Position numbers and translations under genes: made by a program. The notes under the pieces were generated by a model. It was not told where the DNA came from, did not search any database, and saw nothing but the letters and a program-made list of their open reading frames with translations. 64,000 nt of DNA from contig NZ_JACCFW010000001.1 in NCBI RefSeq assembly GCF_013410455.1, forward strand, positions 822,929 to 886,928. The letters are read 5' to 3'. Each line of letters starts with the position of its first letter. The first letter of the stretch is position 1. This stretch comes from Allobranchiibius huperziae. GTDB lineage: Bacteria; Actinomycetota; Actinomycetes; Actinomycetales; Dermatophilaceae. Of this stretch, positions 16,642-24,867 are shown piece by piece.

Positions 16642-18195
16642 TCAGTGCGAACCCGGCCGGGAGGTCAAGCATTCCGGGGGATGGGCGGGTGCCTCGCCGG
16701 GGGTGACCGTGGGGCGGCGATGTCCGGACCGCAAGGTTCGACGCCTGGCCCAGGACATCTCGACGACCACGAGCGCCCCCGTGAAGAGGGCGACGACGGC
16801 CACGGTGCGCAGGGCAGTCCCTGCGGCCGCGGTGTACGCCGCTACGACCGGACCGTGCGGTTGTGGTCGGCTCGCCAGCGCCGCGGCGAGGGAGTGCCCC
16901 GACGTACCCGCGGTGGCTGACGCACGGTGCGCAAAGCCTGTATCGAGGAGGGTCCCGATGACCGCGACCCCCAGCGCGCTTCCGAACTCGCGGGTCGTGG
17001 ACTGCAGGCCGCCCGCGACACCCGCCTGCTCTCGTGGCAACGCTGCCGAGATGGCGATCGTCAGGGTCGGGAGGGCCAGAGTGAGACCGACGCCCATGAC
17101 GACGAGCCAGCCGGCATAGACCGCATAACTGCGGTGAAGCGCGCTCGACGCGCCCAGCAGCCCCGTGGCGACGATGAGGAAGGCCGCAGCCATCACGGTG
17201 CGGGCGCTCACCCCGTCCAGGAGCCGTGGCACGAAGCGCGCGGCCACGAGGAGCGGGATGGTCATGGGAACGATCCCTACCCCGGCCTGCAGCACCGTCC
17301 ACCCTCGGCTGTACTGCAGCAGGGATGCGTTGAGGAAGAAGAAGCCGAACATCGCGAAGAACACCACGAGCATGCCCAGGCACGCTGCCCGCAGTGCCGG
17401 GATGCGGAACAGCCGCGGGTCGATGAGCGGCTGGGGTGCCCGCAGCTCCGTCACCGTCCAGCCCGTGAAGAGCACGACGCTTCCGAGGAACGACGCGATG
17501 ACGAGAGGGCTGCTCCATCCCTGGTCCGGGCCCTGGACGATGCCCACCAGAAGGGTCAGCGTAGCCAAGGTCAACAGACCGGCCGACCGGACGTCGACCG
17601 GTCGGTTGTGATGCCCGCTGCGCGGCGCGATGTGCGCGACCCATGCCGCGCACAGCAGAGCCAGCGGCACCACGGCCCCGAACAGCCACCGCCACGTCGC
17701 GATCTGGAGCAGGGCCCCGCCGCCGACGTTGCCGACCACACCTCCGGCCCCGGACATCGCTGCCCACACGGCGACGGCGCGCGGCCGATCCTCGGGCTCG
17801 GTCGCATGCACGAGCACGGCGAGTCCGTTCGGAAGCACCGCTGCGGCACCGATGCCGCAGATCACGCGACCGACCAGCATGGTCGCCACGTCCGGTGCGA
17901 CGACGGAGACGGCGGCGCCTGCCCCGAAGGTCACCAGGCCTGCGATGAGCACACCTTTGCGTCCGAGACGATCTCCGAGCGCGCCGGCGGGGATCACCAG
18001 GCACGCGAACAGGACGACGTAGGCGTCGACGATCCACACCAGCTGCGAGGAGGACGGGTGCAGGCTGCTCGCAGCCAGGTCGGGGACGGCCAGGTTGATC
18101 GAGGCGACGAAACCGACCACCAGGACGGTGCAGGCGCTCACGGCGGCCAGCACGGGCCCGCCTCCGGTCGCGGCCGATCCACTCGTGCGGCGCAT
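16642..18195 (-). CDS. MFS transporter, DHA2 (EmrB/QacA-like) family
   Basis: This 517-residue protein has about 14 hydrophobic segments, as expected for DHA2 drug:H+ antiporters. It has the MFS motif A (GDRLGRKGVLIAG) and the antiporter-like GPALLG-type region GAGGVVGNVGGGALLQIATWRWLF. The ATG at 18195 follows GAAGAGGGAGACCAGC, a good Shine-Dalgarno; longer reading-frame extensions would run through the operators. It is divergent from a TetR regulator over an 86-nt region with two operator-like palindromes, the standard layout of a repressed efflux pump. The export substrate is unknown. Confidence 0.9.
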   Translation of the reverse strand: MRRTSGSAATGGGPVLAAVSACTVLVVGFVASINLAVPDLAASSLHPSSSQLVWIVDAYVVLFACLVIPAGALGDRLGRKGVLIAGLVTFGAGAAVSVVAPDVATMLVGRVICGIGAAAVLPNGLAVLVHATEPEDRPRAVAVWAAMSGAGGVVGNVGGGALLQIATWRWLFGAVVPLALLCAAWVAHIAPRSGHHNRPVDVRSAGLLTLATLTLLVGIVQGPDQGWSSPLVIASFLGSVVLFTGWTVTELRAPQPLIDPRLFRIPALRAACLGMLVVFFAMFGFFFLNASLLQYSRGWTVLQAGVGIVPMTIPLLVAARFVPRLLDGVSARTVMAAAFLIVATGLLGASSALHRSYAVYAGWLVVMGVGLTLALPTLTIAISAALPREQAGVAGGLQSTTREFGSALGVAVIGTLLDTGFAHRASATAGTSGHSLAAALASRPQPHGPVVAAYTAAAGTALRTVAVVALFTGALVVVEMSWARRRTLRSGHRRPTVTPGEAPAHPPECLTSRPGSH

Positions 18196-18210
18196 GCTGG
18201 TCTCCCTCTT

Positions 18211-18237
18211 CGTAACGAGACACCGTGCCTCGTTACG
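18211..18237. promoter_or_regulatory. TetR operator O1 (perfect 9-bp inverted repeat)
   Basis: CGTAACGAG (18211-18219) and CTCGTTACG (18229-18237) are exact inverted repeats around a 9-bp spacer. The site lies just upstream of the MFS gene's Shine-Dalgarno. The inner sequence GAGACACCGTGCCTC is itself nearly palindromic. Confidence 0.75.
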
Positions 18238-18247
18238 AACCACCCTA

Positions 18248-18274
18248 ATACAAGACACGCTGTATCGCTATAAT
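18248..18274. promoter_or_regulatory. TetR operator O2 overlapping the tetR -10 box
   Basis: ATACA (18248-18252) and TGTAT (18261-18265) flank AGACACGC. TACAAGACAC resembles TACGAGACAC of O1, so this is probably a second copy. TATAAT at 18269-18274 is a consensus -10 box 7 nt before the GTG of tetR. Binding here would block tetR transcription. Confidence 0.6.
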
Positions 18275-18281
18275 GGGATGC

Positions 18282-18854
18282 GTGACCACACAAGCCGCGC
18301 GAGTGGGCCGTCCTCGCAGCGAGGAGGCGCGGACCGCGGTGCTGCACGCCGTGGACGACCTGCTCGTGGAGGTCGGTTATGCGGCGATGACGATGAAGGG
18401 CATCGCCGAACGCGCCGGCGTGGGTCGCCAGACCGTCTACCGGTGGTGGTCGACCAAGGCCGAGATCCTTCTCGAGGCGGCCGCGGCCGACGCGCGAGAG
18501 GAACTGGCGGTCACGATCAGCGGCGACCTCCGGACCGACCTGCGCCGATACCTCGACCAGCTGATGCGGTTCCTGACCACCTCTGTGGCGGGGGCCGCGT
18601 ATCGCGCCCTGCTGGGCGAGGCGCAGCACGATCGTGCGGTGGCCGAGCTGGTCGCCGCCGATGACGTCCTGTTCGAGACTGCGTGCACCGTGTTGCGCTC
18701 GGCACCGTCGAGCCGCGCGAGCAGGTCTGAGGAGCGCGCCGCCGCGGCCATCCTGACGGGGCCGGTGGTGCTGTGGGTGCTCACCGGCCAGGACCCCGAT
18801 GAATTGACGCTGCTCGACGTCGTCGATGCCCTGACCTCACTCACAGGTGCGTGA
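18282..18854 (+). CDS. TetR/AcrR family transcriptional repressor
   Basis: This 190-residue protein has a standard TetR N-terminal helix-turn-helix: GRPRSEEARTAVLHAVDDLLVEVGYAAMTMKGIAERAGVGRQTVYRWWSTKAEILLEA. A divergent alpha-helical ligand domain follows, with a TetR_C-like region near the end. The start is taken as GTG at 18282 because it lies 7 nt after a consensus TATAAT and has no Shine-Dalgarno, which fits a leaderless mRNA; the ATG at 18273 lies inside the -10 box. It should repress the divergent MFS gene and itself through the two palindromes. Confidence 0.9.
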   Translation: MTTQAARVGRPRSEEARTAVLHAVDDLLVEVGYAAMTMKGIAERAGVGRQTVYRWWSTKAEILLEAAAADAREELAVTISGDLRTDLRRYLDQLMRFLTTSVAGAAYRALLGEAQHDRAVAELVAADDVLFETACTVLRSAPSSRASRSEERAAAAILTGPVVLWVLTGQDPDELTLLDVVDALTSLTGA

Positions 18855-19988
18855 CTACCGCCCGGCGGGAGTGAGACCGAGGGAGCGTCCGGCGAGACCG
18901 CGCGAGCGACTGCCGAGTCCCGCCGCGATGCCGCGCAGAGCGACGGCCGCCGCGCTGTCGGGGTTGCGCAGCACGACCGGCAGACCCTCGTCGGCGCCCT
19001 CGCGCAGGTTGGTGTCCAGGGGCACCTGGCCGAGCAGCTCGACCGGCGCACCGATCGCGCGGCTGAGCGAGGCGGCGACCGCGGCGCCGCCACCGCTGCC
19101 GAAGATCTCCTGACGGCTGCCGTCGGGCAGTTCCAGCCAGGACATGTTCTCGATGACGCCGGCGACGCGCTGGTGGGTCTGCAGCGCGATCGCCCCGGCC
19201 CGCTCGGCCACCTCGGCAGCCGCCTGCTGGGGGGTGGTGACCACGAGGATCTCGGAGTTGGGGATGAGCTGGGCGACCGAGATGGCGATGTCGCCGGTGC
19301 CCGGCGGAAGGTCGAGCAGCAGGATGTCCAGGTCGCCCCAGAAGACGTCGGCCAGGAACTGCTGCAGCGCCCGGTGCAGCATCGGGCCGCGCCACACCAC
19401 GGGCTGGTTGCCCGGCACGAACATCCCGATCGAGATGACCTTCACGTCGTGGCTGTCCGGGGGCAGGATCATGTCGTCGACCTGGGTGGGCTTGCGCTCC
19501 ACGCCCATCATCCGCGGCACCGAGAAGCCGTAGATGTCGGCGTCGACCACGGCCACCCGCAGGCCCTGCTTCGCGAGCGAGGCCGCCAAGTTGGTGGTGA
19601 CGGAGGACTTGCCGACGCCGCCCTTACCGGATGCCACGGCGTACACGCGGGTCAGGGATCCGGGCTTGGCGAACGGGATCTCCCGCTCCTGGGCGCCCCC
19701 GCGCAGGTGGTCCTTGAGCGCGCCTCGCTGCTCGTCGTTCATCACGCCGAGGCGTACGTCGACGCCGGTCACACCCTCGACCGTCTGCACCGCCTGTGTG
19801 GTGTCGGTGGTGAGCTTGGCCTTCAGCGGGCAGCCGGAGATCGTGAGCAGGATGGTGACGGTGACGTGGCCGCTGTCGCTGACGTCGACGCTCTCGACCA
19901 TGCCGAGCTCGGTGATGGGTCGGTGAATCTCCGGGTCCTGGACACGGGAGAGGGCATCACGAACGGCGTCGACCGTGGGGGTGGGCAT
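18855..19988 (-). CDS. mrp: Mrp/NBP35 family iron-sulfur carrier ATPase
   Basis: This 377-residue protein has an N-terminal MIP18/DUF59 domain (about residues 5-90, VQDPEIHRPITELGMVESV). A deviant Walker A P-loop ATPase follows (AVASGKGGVGKSSVTTNLA, about 117-135) with MMGVERKP and LLLDLPPGTGDIA. Mrp/ApbC proteins bind and transfer Fe-S clusters. No CxxC pair is visible in the C-terminal third, where many relatives carry the cluster-binding cysteines. The ATG at 19988 lies 6 nt from TACACT with no Shine-Dalgarno; an upstream reading-frame extension is antisense noise. M. tuberculosis has the same gene (Rv1229c) in this neighbourhood. Confidence 0.93.
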   Translation of the reverse strand: MPTPTVDAVRDALSRVQDPEIHRPITELGMVESVDVSDSGHVTVTILLTISGCPLKAKLTTDTTQAVQTVEGVTGVDVRLGVMNDEQRGALKDHLRGGAQEREIPFAKPGSLTRVYAVASGKGGVGKSSVTTNLAASLAKQGLRVAVVDADIYGFSVPRMMGVERKPTQVDDMILPPDSHDVKVISIGMFVPGNQPVVWRGPMLHRALQQFLADVFWGDLDILLLDLPPGTGDIAISVAQLIPNSEILVVTTPQQAAAEVAERAGAIALQTHQRVAGVIENMSWLELPDGSRQEIFGSGGGAAVAASLSRAIGAPVELLGQVPLDTNLREGADEGLPVVLRNPDSAAAVALRGIAAGLGSRSRGLAGRSLGLTPAGR

Positions 19989-19994
19989 GCCACA

Positions 19995-20000
19995 AGTGTA
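19995..20000 (-). promoter_or_regulatory. Putative leaderless -10 box for mrp
   Basis: TACACT on the minus strand lies 6 nt before the ATG, in the 28-nt gap after the DUF1003 gene. Confidence 0.5.
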
Positions 20001-20016
20001 GAACCGCCCGATCGGG

Positions 20017-20619
20017 TCAGCCCTTGCCGGTCGGGGAGGCGGACGTCGACGGCCCTGCCTCGTCGGCGGAGCGCAGATGGCCGCGCTCCTCCATCTCCTC
20101 CAGCAGCGAGCGCAGCTCGGACCGCACGAAGTCGCGGGTGGCCGTCTCGCGCATCGCGACCCGCAACGAGGCCACCTCACGGGTGAGGAACTCGGTGTCG
20201 GCGAGGCTGCGCGCGTTCTGGTTGCGGTCCTGCTCCAGCGCGACCCGGTCACGGTCGTCCTGGCGGTTCTGCGCCAGCAGGATCAGCGGTGCGGCGTACG
20301 ACGCCTGCAGGCTGAGGATCAGCGTGAGCAGGGTGTAGTTGAGCTTGCGCGGGTCGAACTGGAGCGAGTGGGGCAGGAAGGTGTTCCAGGCCAGCCAGAT
20401 GATGACGAACAGGCTCATCCAGATCAGGAACGTCGCGGTGCCCATGAACCGCGCGAACTGCTCGCTCAGGACCCCGAACCGGTCACCGTCGGGCCGGAAC
20501 CGCGGCAGGAACCCCCGGCGGATCTCCTGGGGCTGGTCGATGCGGTCGCGCTCGCGCCGATCGTGGGTCGCGCGGGAACGTCCGCCGCGACGTTTGCGGC
20601 CGGTGTCGACGTCGGTCAT
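20017..20619 (-). CDS. DUF1003 family membrane protein
   Basis: This 200-residue protein has a basic N-terminus and two membrane helices (about 60-80 FLIWMSLFVIIWLAWNTFLP and 95-117 LTLILSLQASYAAPLILLAQ). The characteristic DUF1003 patch AQNRQDDRDRVALEQDR follows, then a long charged coiled-coil tail. The ATG overlaps the stop of the upstream MgtE-N/CBS gene (ATGA), so the two are translationally coupled and may form one complex. M. tuberculosis shows the same pairing. The function is unknown. Confidence 0.9.
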   Translation of the reverse strand: MTDVDTGRKRRGGRSRATHDRRERDRIDQPQEIRRGFLPRFRPDGDRFGVLSEQFARFMGTATFLIWMSLFVIIWLAWNTFLPHSLQFDPRKLNYTLLTLILSLQASYAAPLILLAQNRQDDRDRVALEQDRNQNARSLADTEFLTREVASLRVAMRETATRDFVRSELRSLLEEMEERGHLRSADEAGPSTSASPTGKG

Positions 20620-21938
20620 GAGGCGCTCGCCGCGTCGGAACCGGATGCCTGCGTGTAGCGGCGGCCCTCGTGCCGGGCCTCCCGCCAGTCCTCGGGGAGG
20701 ATGTGGTCGAGCACGTCGTCGACGGTGACGGCGCCGAGCAGCCGGCCCGCGTCGTCGACCACCGGCAGGCTCACCAGGTTGTACGTCGCGAGCGTGCGGG
20801 TCACGTGACCGAGAGGCGCGTCGTCGGCGACCGGCTCGACGGTCTTGTCGATGATCATCCCGACCGCGGACGCCGGCGGCTCGCGCAGCAGCCGCTGGGT
20901 GTGCACGACGCCGATGAACCGTCCGGTGGGGGTCTCCAGCGGCGGGCGGCACACGAAGATCGAGGACGCCAGCGCGGGCGCGACCTCCTCGCGGCGCACG
21001 AGTGCCAGGGCCTCGGCGATGGTGGCCTCCGGGCCGAGGACCACCGGGTCGGTGGTCATCAGACCGCCGGCGGTGTTCTCGTCGTACTCCATCAGGCGGC
21101 GCAGCGGCTCGGCCTCGTCGGGCGCCATCCGCTGCAGCAACTGCTCGGCCTGCGCGGGCGGCAGGTCGGCGAGCAGGTCGGCGGCGTCGTCGGGCTCCAT
21201 CGCCTCCAGCACGTCGGCGGCCCGCTCGACGTCCAGGCCGGTCATGATCTCGACCTGGTCGTCCTCGGGCAGCTCCTGCATGATGTCGGCGAGCTTGTCG
21301 TCGTCCAGCGCGGCGGCGACCTCGCCGCGGCGCTTGGGGGTGAGGTCGTGGATGACCTCGGCCAGGTCGGCGACGCGCAGGTCCTCGTAGGTCTCCAGCA
21401 ACCGCTCGGCGCTCTGCGCCTCGGGCTGACGGCGCAGGCCGGTGACGTCGCTGACGGGCACCAGCACCGTGGTGCCGCTGCGTCGCCGGGTGAGCCGGCA
21501 CATCGCCTTCGAGGCTGCCGAGACGGGGATGGAGCGGCGCACGAAGACCTTGGTGGCCATCCAGTCGCGGCGGGCGTTCTGCTCGATCTCCAGGTCCTCC
21601 ACCAGACCGGTGAAGACCTCGTCCTCGTCGCGCACGTTGACCTCGCGGTCGAGCAGCTCCGCGAGTACGAGGGTCTCGTTCGTGCGCTGCTCGAAGCGGC
21701 GCATGTTGACCAGGCCCGTGGTGATGACGGCGCCCGCGTCGATGCTCGTGACCCGGGTCATGGGCACGAAGACCCGCCGCTTGCCGGGCACCTCGATGAC
21801 CATGCCGATGGCGCGCAGGGCGCCCGTCGAGGCGAAGACGACGACCACGTCGCGCACGCGGCCGACCTGATCCCCGAGGGGATCGAGGACCGTCAGGCCG
21901 GAGATGCGCGCGATGAACACGCGAGTCAGTGAACTCAC
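20616..21938 (-). CDS. MgtE N-domain/CBS-pair protein without the transporter domain
   Basis: This 440-residue protein has a PRC-barrel-like start (SGLTVLDPLGDQVGRVRDVVV). A MgtE intracellular N-domain follows (about 210-290, with LDDDKLADIMQELPEDDQVEIMTGL and repeated LPEDxAADLLADLPP-type helices), then a CBS pair (about 295-420, ending VVDDAGRLLGAVTVDDVLDHILPEDW). The membrane channel domain of MgtE is absent. It could sense Mg2+ or adenylate nucleotides and act on its coupled DUF1003 membrane partner; that is an inference. The GTG start lies 7 nt from TAACCT, with no Shine-Dalgarno. Confidence 0.88.
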   Translation of the reverse strand: MSSLTRVFIARISGLTVLDPLGDQVGRVRDVVVVFASTGALRAIGMVIEVPGKRRVFVPMTRVTSIDAGAVITTGLVNMRRFEQRTNETLVLAELLDREVNVRDEDEVFTGLVEDLEIEQNARRDWMATKVFVRRSIPVSAASKAMCRLTRRRSGTTVLVPVSDVTGLRRQPEAQSAERLLETYEDLRVADLAEVIHDLTPKRRGEVAAALDDDKLADIMQELPEDDQVEIMTGLDVERAADVLEAMEPDDAADLLADLPPAQAEQLLQRMAPDEAEPLRRLMEYDENTAGGLMTTDPVVLGPEATIAEALALVRREEVAPALASSIFVCRPPLETPTGRFIGVVHTQRLLREPPASAVGMIIDKTVEPVADDAPLGHVTRTLATYNLVSLPVVDDAGRLLGAVTVDDVLDHILPEDWREARHEGRRYTQASGSDAASAS

Positions 21939-21945
21939 GGTGGAC

Positions 21946-21951
21946 AGGTTA
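21946..21951 (-). promoter_or_regulatory. Putative leaderless -10 box for the MgtE-N/CBS gene
   Basis: TAACCT on the minus strand lies 7 nt before the GTG at 21938. The gap to the upstream gene is only 10 nt, so the box overlaps that gene's stop region. Confidence 0.5.
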
Positions 21952-22458
21952 GCCCTCGCGTCGCCGACGCTTTCCGAGGTGACCGGGCATCCGTCCGCGG
22001 GTGGTCGCAGTGGTCGGTGCGGGTTCGCGGGCGCCACTCGGTGCGTCGCGCGCGACCGGCGCGGGCGCGTCGAAATCCGGTCGCAGCGCCCAGACCGCGC
22101 CGTCCCGCGACCAGCGTGCGGCCGGATCGGTGTCGGGAGAGTTCAGCCGGGCCGGCCGCAGCGCCCCGACGGCCTCGTCCCACTCCTCGTCGCCGGGGTG
22201 GAGCCGGGTCGCTGACGCGGTGAATCTGCCGGCGTACTCACGGGTGTCCTTGGCACGCACCGTGATCGACACGCTCGCCGGAAGGTCGGGCAGATCCTGC
22301 TCACCCGGACCCGACACGACGTACGCGACGTCGCCCACCGGCGCGTACCAGACCGGCCAGTCCCGGCCGTCGACCTGCACCCAGCAGATGGCGGACTTGC
22401 CGAAGGCGGCGGGCGCGGCGGCCGCGGCGGGCGCGGCGGGCGTGACGGGCACGGTCAT
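21949..22458 (-). CDS. Conserved hypothetical protein
   Basis: This 169-residue protein has an Ala/Pro-rich start. Its core contains SAICWVQVDGRDWPVWYAPVGDVAYVVSGPGEQDLP and TVRAKDTREYAGRFTASATRLHPGDEEWDEAV, followed by a basic disordered tail. The core reads like a small beta-barrel distantly similar to flavin-reductase/pyridoxamine-oxidase-like folds; this is a weak impression. M. tuberculosis has a conserved protein at the same place (Rv1231c). TACGCT on the minus strand lies 6 nt before the ATG. The function is unknown. Confidence 0.75.
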   Translation of the reverse strand: MTVPVTPAAPAAAAAPAAFGKSAICWVQVDGRDWPVWYAPVGDVAYVVSGPGEQDLPDLPASVSITVRAKDTREYAGRFTASATRLHPGDEEWDEAVGALRPARLNSPDTDPAARWSRDGAVWALRPDFDAPAPVARDAPSGAREPAPTTATTRGRMPGHLGKRRRREG

Positions 22459-22464
22459 GCCGGG

Positions 22465-22501
22465 AGCGTAACGGTGCGACGTCGGCGGCTGCTGTTAGCG
22501 T
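22465..22501. promoter_or_regulatory. Divergent pair of putative leaderless -10 boxes
   Basis: TACGCT (minus strand, 22465-22470) lies 6 nt before the ATG at 22458. TAGCGT (plus strand, 22496-22501) lies 7 nt before the ATG at 22509. The two promoters share a 50-nt intergenic region. Confidence 0.5.
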
Positions 22502-22508
22502 CGAACGC

Positions 22509-22706
22509 ATGAGCGACACCGACGAGCCGACCACCGAAGACCCGACCACCGACACCCAGCAGCCCGTCACCGAGGAGCCTGGCACCGCCGGCGGCGACCC
22601 GCTCGCCGGCGTGCGCATCAGTGAGGAAGACGCGAAGGACGCCGTGCCCGGCGACACCGGGCCGGAGCTGCCCGGTGAGCCGGGCAACAACGCCGGTCAC
22701 GCCTGA
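22509..22706 (+). CDS. Small acidic Thr/Glu/Pro-rich protein
   Basis: This 65-residue protein is very acidic and probably disordered: MSDTDEPTTEDPTTDTQQP at the start and a Gly/Pro-rich end. It has no Cys, membrane segment or recognised motif. Support for a real gene comes from TAGCGT 7 nt before the ATG, the divergent promoter arrangement, and a stop that falls 4 nt short of the next gene's stop. I do not recognise a family. Confidence 0.55.
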   Translation: MSDTDEPTTEDPTTDTQQPVTEEPGTAGGDPLAGVRISEEDAKDAVPGDTGPELPGEPGNNAGHA

Positions 22707-22710
22707 GCGA

Positions 22711-24231
22711 CTAGGAGCGCTCGGCCCAGACGCGCGCGATCCAGTCCTCCACCTCGGCGCTCGTGCGGGGCATGGCCGCCGACAGGTTCTCGTGGCCGGT
22801 GGCGGTGACGAGCACGTCGTCCTCGATGCGCACGCCGATGCCGCGCAGCTCCGGCGGGATGAGCTCGTCGTCGGCCTTGAAGTACAGGCCCGGCTCGACC
22901 GTCACGATCATGCCGGGGGTCAGCGTGCCCTGCATGTAGTCCTCGTCGCGGGCCCGCGCGCAGTCGTGCACGTCCAGACCGAGGTGATGACTGGTGCCGT
23001 GCACCATCCAGCGGCGGTGGTACTGGCCGTGCTCCTTGTCCAGGGTCGCCTCCACGTCGACGCCGTCCGGCAGCAGACCCCAGTCGAAGAGCGTCTGGGC
23101 GATGACCCGGATCGCCGCCGCGTGGATGTCGGCGAACGTGGCTCCGGGGCGTACGGCGGCCAGCCCCGCCTCCTGCGCGGCGTAGACCGCGTCGTAGACC
23201 TTGCGCTGGGCATCGGAGAAGTGGCCGGTCACAGGGAAGGTGCGGGTGATGTCGGCGGTGTAGAGCGCGTCGACCTCGACGCCGGCATCCAGCAGCAGCA
23301 GGTCGCCCTCCTTGATCTCACCGGTGTTGCGGATCCAGTGCAGGGTCGTCGCGTGGTCGCCGGCGGCGCAGATCGAGTCGTACCCCACGCCGTTGCCCTC
23401 GTGACGCGCGGTGAGCCCGAAGACACCCTCCACCCAGCGCTCGCCGCGCCCACGGCGTACGGCGTCCGGAAGGTCGGCGATCACGGACTCGAAACCGCGC
23501 GCGGTCGCGCTGACGGCGGCGCGCATCTGGTCGATCTCGAAGTCGTCCTTGACCAGCCGCTGGGTGGACAGCACCCGGGCCAGTTCGTCGTCCAGCTCGT
23601 GCCGGTCGCGGTCGTCGTCGTCGCCGGCCTGCTGCTGGGTCTGCGCGGTCTGCGCACGGATCTCGTCGATCAGCGCGGTGACCTCCGCGTCGGCGTCGCG
23701 CACCACCCGCACGGTCACCTCGCCGGCGTCCTTGGACACCGCGTCCTTGAGCTCGTCGATGTGCCGTGCGCCGATGCCGAGCTCGGACTCCACGTCCTCC
23801 AGTCGCGGGCGGGCACCCACCCAGAACTCGCCGTAGCGGGAGTCGCCGAAGAACTCCTCGGTGTCGCGGCCGGCGAGCGGGCGGAAGTAGATCGTCGCCT
23901 CGTGGCCGCCGTCCTCGGTCGGCTCCAGCACGAGCACCGCGTCGGGCTCGCGGTCGCCGCCGAGGCCGGTCTGGTGCGCGAACGCGGTGTGTGGCCGGAA
24001 GACGTAGTCGCAGTCGTTGCTGCGGACCTTCAGCCCTCCGGCGGGAATGACGAGTCGCTCGCCGGGGAACCGGGCTCCGAGTGCGTCGCGGCGCGCACCG
24101 GTGTGGTCGGCCACGGGCTCGCGCGGGGTGGGTTGATCCGGGCGCGGTGCCCACCCGGAGGCCACGAACGAACGGAACTGCGCGCTCGTGGGTTTGCTGC
24201 GATGTTCGGCCGCCGGCTGCTTCTCACTCAT
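22711..24231 (-). CDS. pepP: Xaa-Pro aminopeptidase (aminopeptidase P)
   Basis: This 506-residue M24-family metalloprotease removes N-terminal residues before proline. It has the AMP_N domain (about 40-190, beginning AQFRSFVASGWAP) and the pita-bread catalytic domain. All five metal ligands are visible: Asp in LLLDAGVEVDALYTADITRTFPV (two Asp), His in VHGTSHHLGLDVHD, Glu in VTVEPGLYF, and Glu in GVRIEDDVLV. The start at 24231 gives MSEKQPAAEHRSK. The long acidic Gln/Asp insert TQQQAGDDDDRD near residue 230 is unusual. It converges with the small acidic gene. Confidence 0.94.
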   Translation of the reverse strand: MSEKQPAAEHRSKPTSAQFRSFVASGWAPRPDQPTPREPVADHTGARRDALGARFPGERLVIPAGGLKVRSNDCDYVFRPHTAFAHQTGLGGDREPDAVLVLEPTEDGGHEATIYFRPLAGRDTEEFFGDSRYGEFWVGARPRLEDVESELGIGARHIDELKDAVSKDAGEVTVRVVRDADAEVTALIDEIRAQTAQTQQQAGDDDDRDRHELDDELARVLSTQRLVKDDFEIDQMRAAVSATARGFESVIADLPDAVRRGRGERWVEGVFGLTARHEGNGVGYDSICAAGDHATTLHWIRNTGEIKEGDLLLLDAGVEVDALYTADITRTFPVTGHFSDAQRKVYDAVYAAQEAGLAAVRPGATFADIHAAAIRVIAQTLFDWGLLPDGVDVEATLDKEHGQYHRRWMVHGTSHHLGLDVHDCARARDEDYMQGTLTPGMIVTVEPGLYFKADDELIPPELRGIGVRIEDDVLVTATGHENLSAAMPRTSAEVEDWIARVWAERS

Positions 24232-24250
24232 ACCGGCATCGTCGCACCGG

Positions 24251-24862
24251 CTAGGAACGACTCCAAGCCCAGCTACCGAAGATGCCCGTCTGCGCGGCGG
24301 TCGCGGCGGCCGCATCGGGCGCCGAGGAGGTCATCGTGGTGATGTAGATCGCCGACCCGTGCTGGACGAAGTACTGCCGTTCGCTGACCTGCTTGTCCTG
24401 CACCGTCCGGGTGGCGGTCAGCCCCTGGCCCTTGATGCCGCCGACCGTCGTGGGGGAGGCGGCCGTCACGGCGTACCCGCCCTGCTGCAGGCTCGCCTGG
24501 CTCTGTGCGACGACGTCGGCCAGAGCCACCCCGGGCGGCGCCTGCTGGCGCAGCACGCTGAAGTTGGTGTGCACCCCGTGCGTGGCGGTGGGCGCCTGCA
24601 CGAAGATCACCACGCCGGACGCGGAGCTCTTGACCGGCTTCCACCCGATCGGGAGCACGACCGAGAAGGACTTGTCCGCGCTGACGGTGCTGCCGGCGTA
24701 CGCGCTGGTGCTGGAGGAGGCGGTCGTGCCCCCGAGGGGGACCGAGGAGGTCGGGTAGGACGGGGTCTGCGGCGTCGTGCTTCCGCTGGAGCCGCAGGCC
24801 GCGACGGAGCAGGTGGCAAGAAGGATGAGGAGGGGCGCCAGGCGCGCACGAGCGGTCGGCAT
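24251..24862 (-). CDS. Putative lipoprotein (LpqN/PsbP-like)
   Basis: This 203-residue protein has a lipoprotein signal peptide: basic MPTARAR, hydrophobic LAPLLILLATCSVA, then the lipobox VAAC. A Ser/Thr-rich linker follows, then a globular domain beginning FSVVLPIGWKPV and containing VQDKQVSERQYFVQHGSAIYITTMTS. This resembles LpqN/Mog1-PsbP-like domains of actinobacterial lipoproteins. It starts 5 nt after the membrane-protein gene 24868-25404, so the two are probably one operon. The function is unknown. Confidence 0.8.
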   Translation of the reverse strand: MPTARARLAPLLILLATCSVAACGSSGSTTPQTPSYPTSSVPLGGTTASSSTSAYAGSTVSADKSFSVVLPIGWKPVKSSASGVVIFVQAPTATHGVHTNFSVLRQQAPPGVALADVVAQSQASLQQGGYAVTAASPTTVGGIKGQGLTATRTVQDKQVSERQYFVQHGSAIYITTMTSSAPDAAAATAAQTGIFGSWAWSRS

Positions 24863-24867
24863 GGCGG

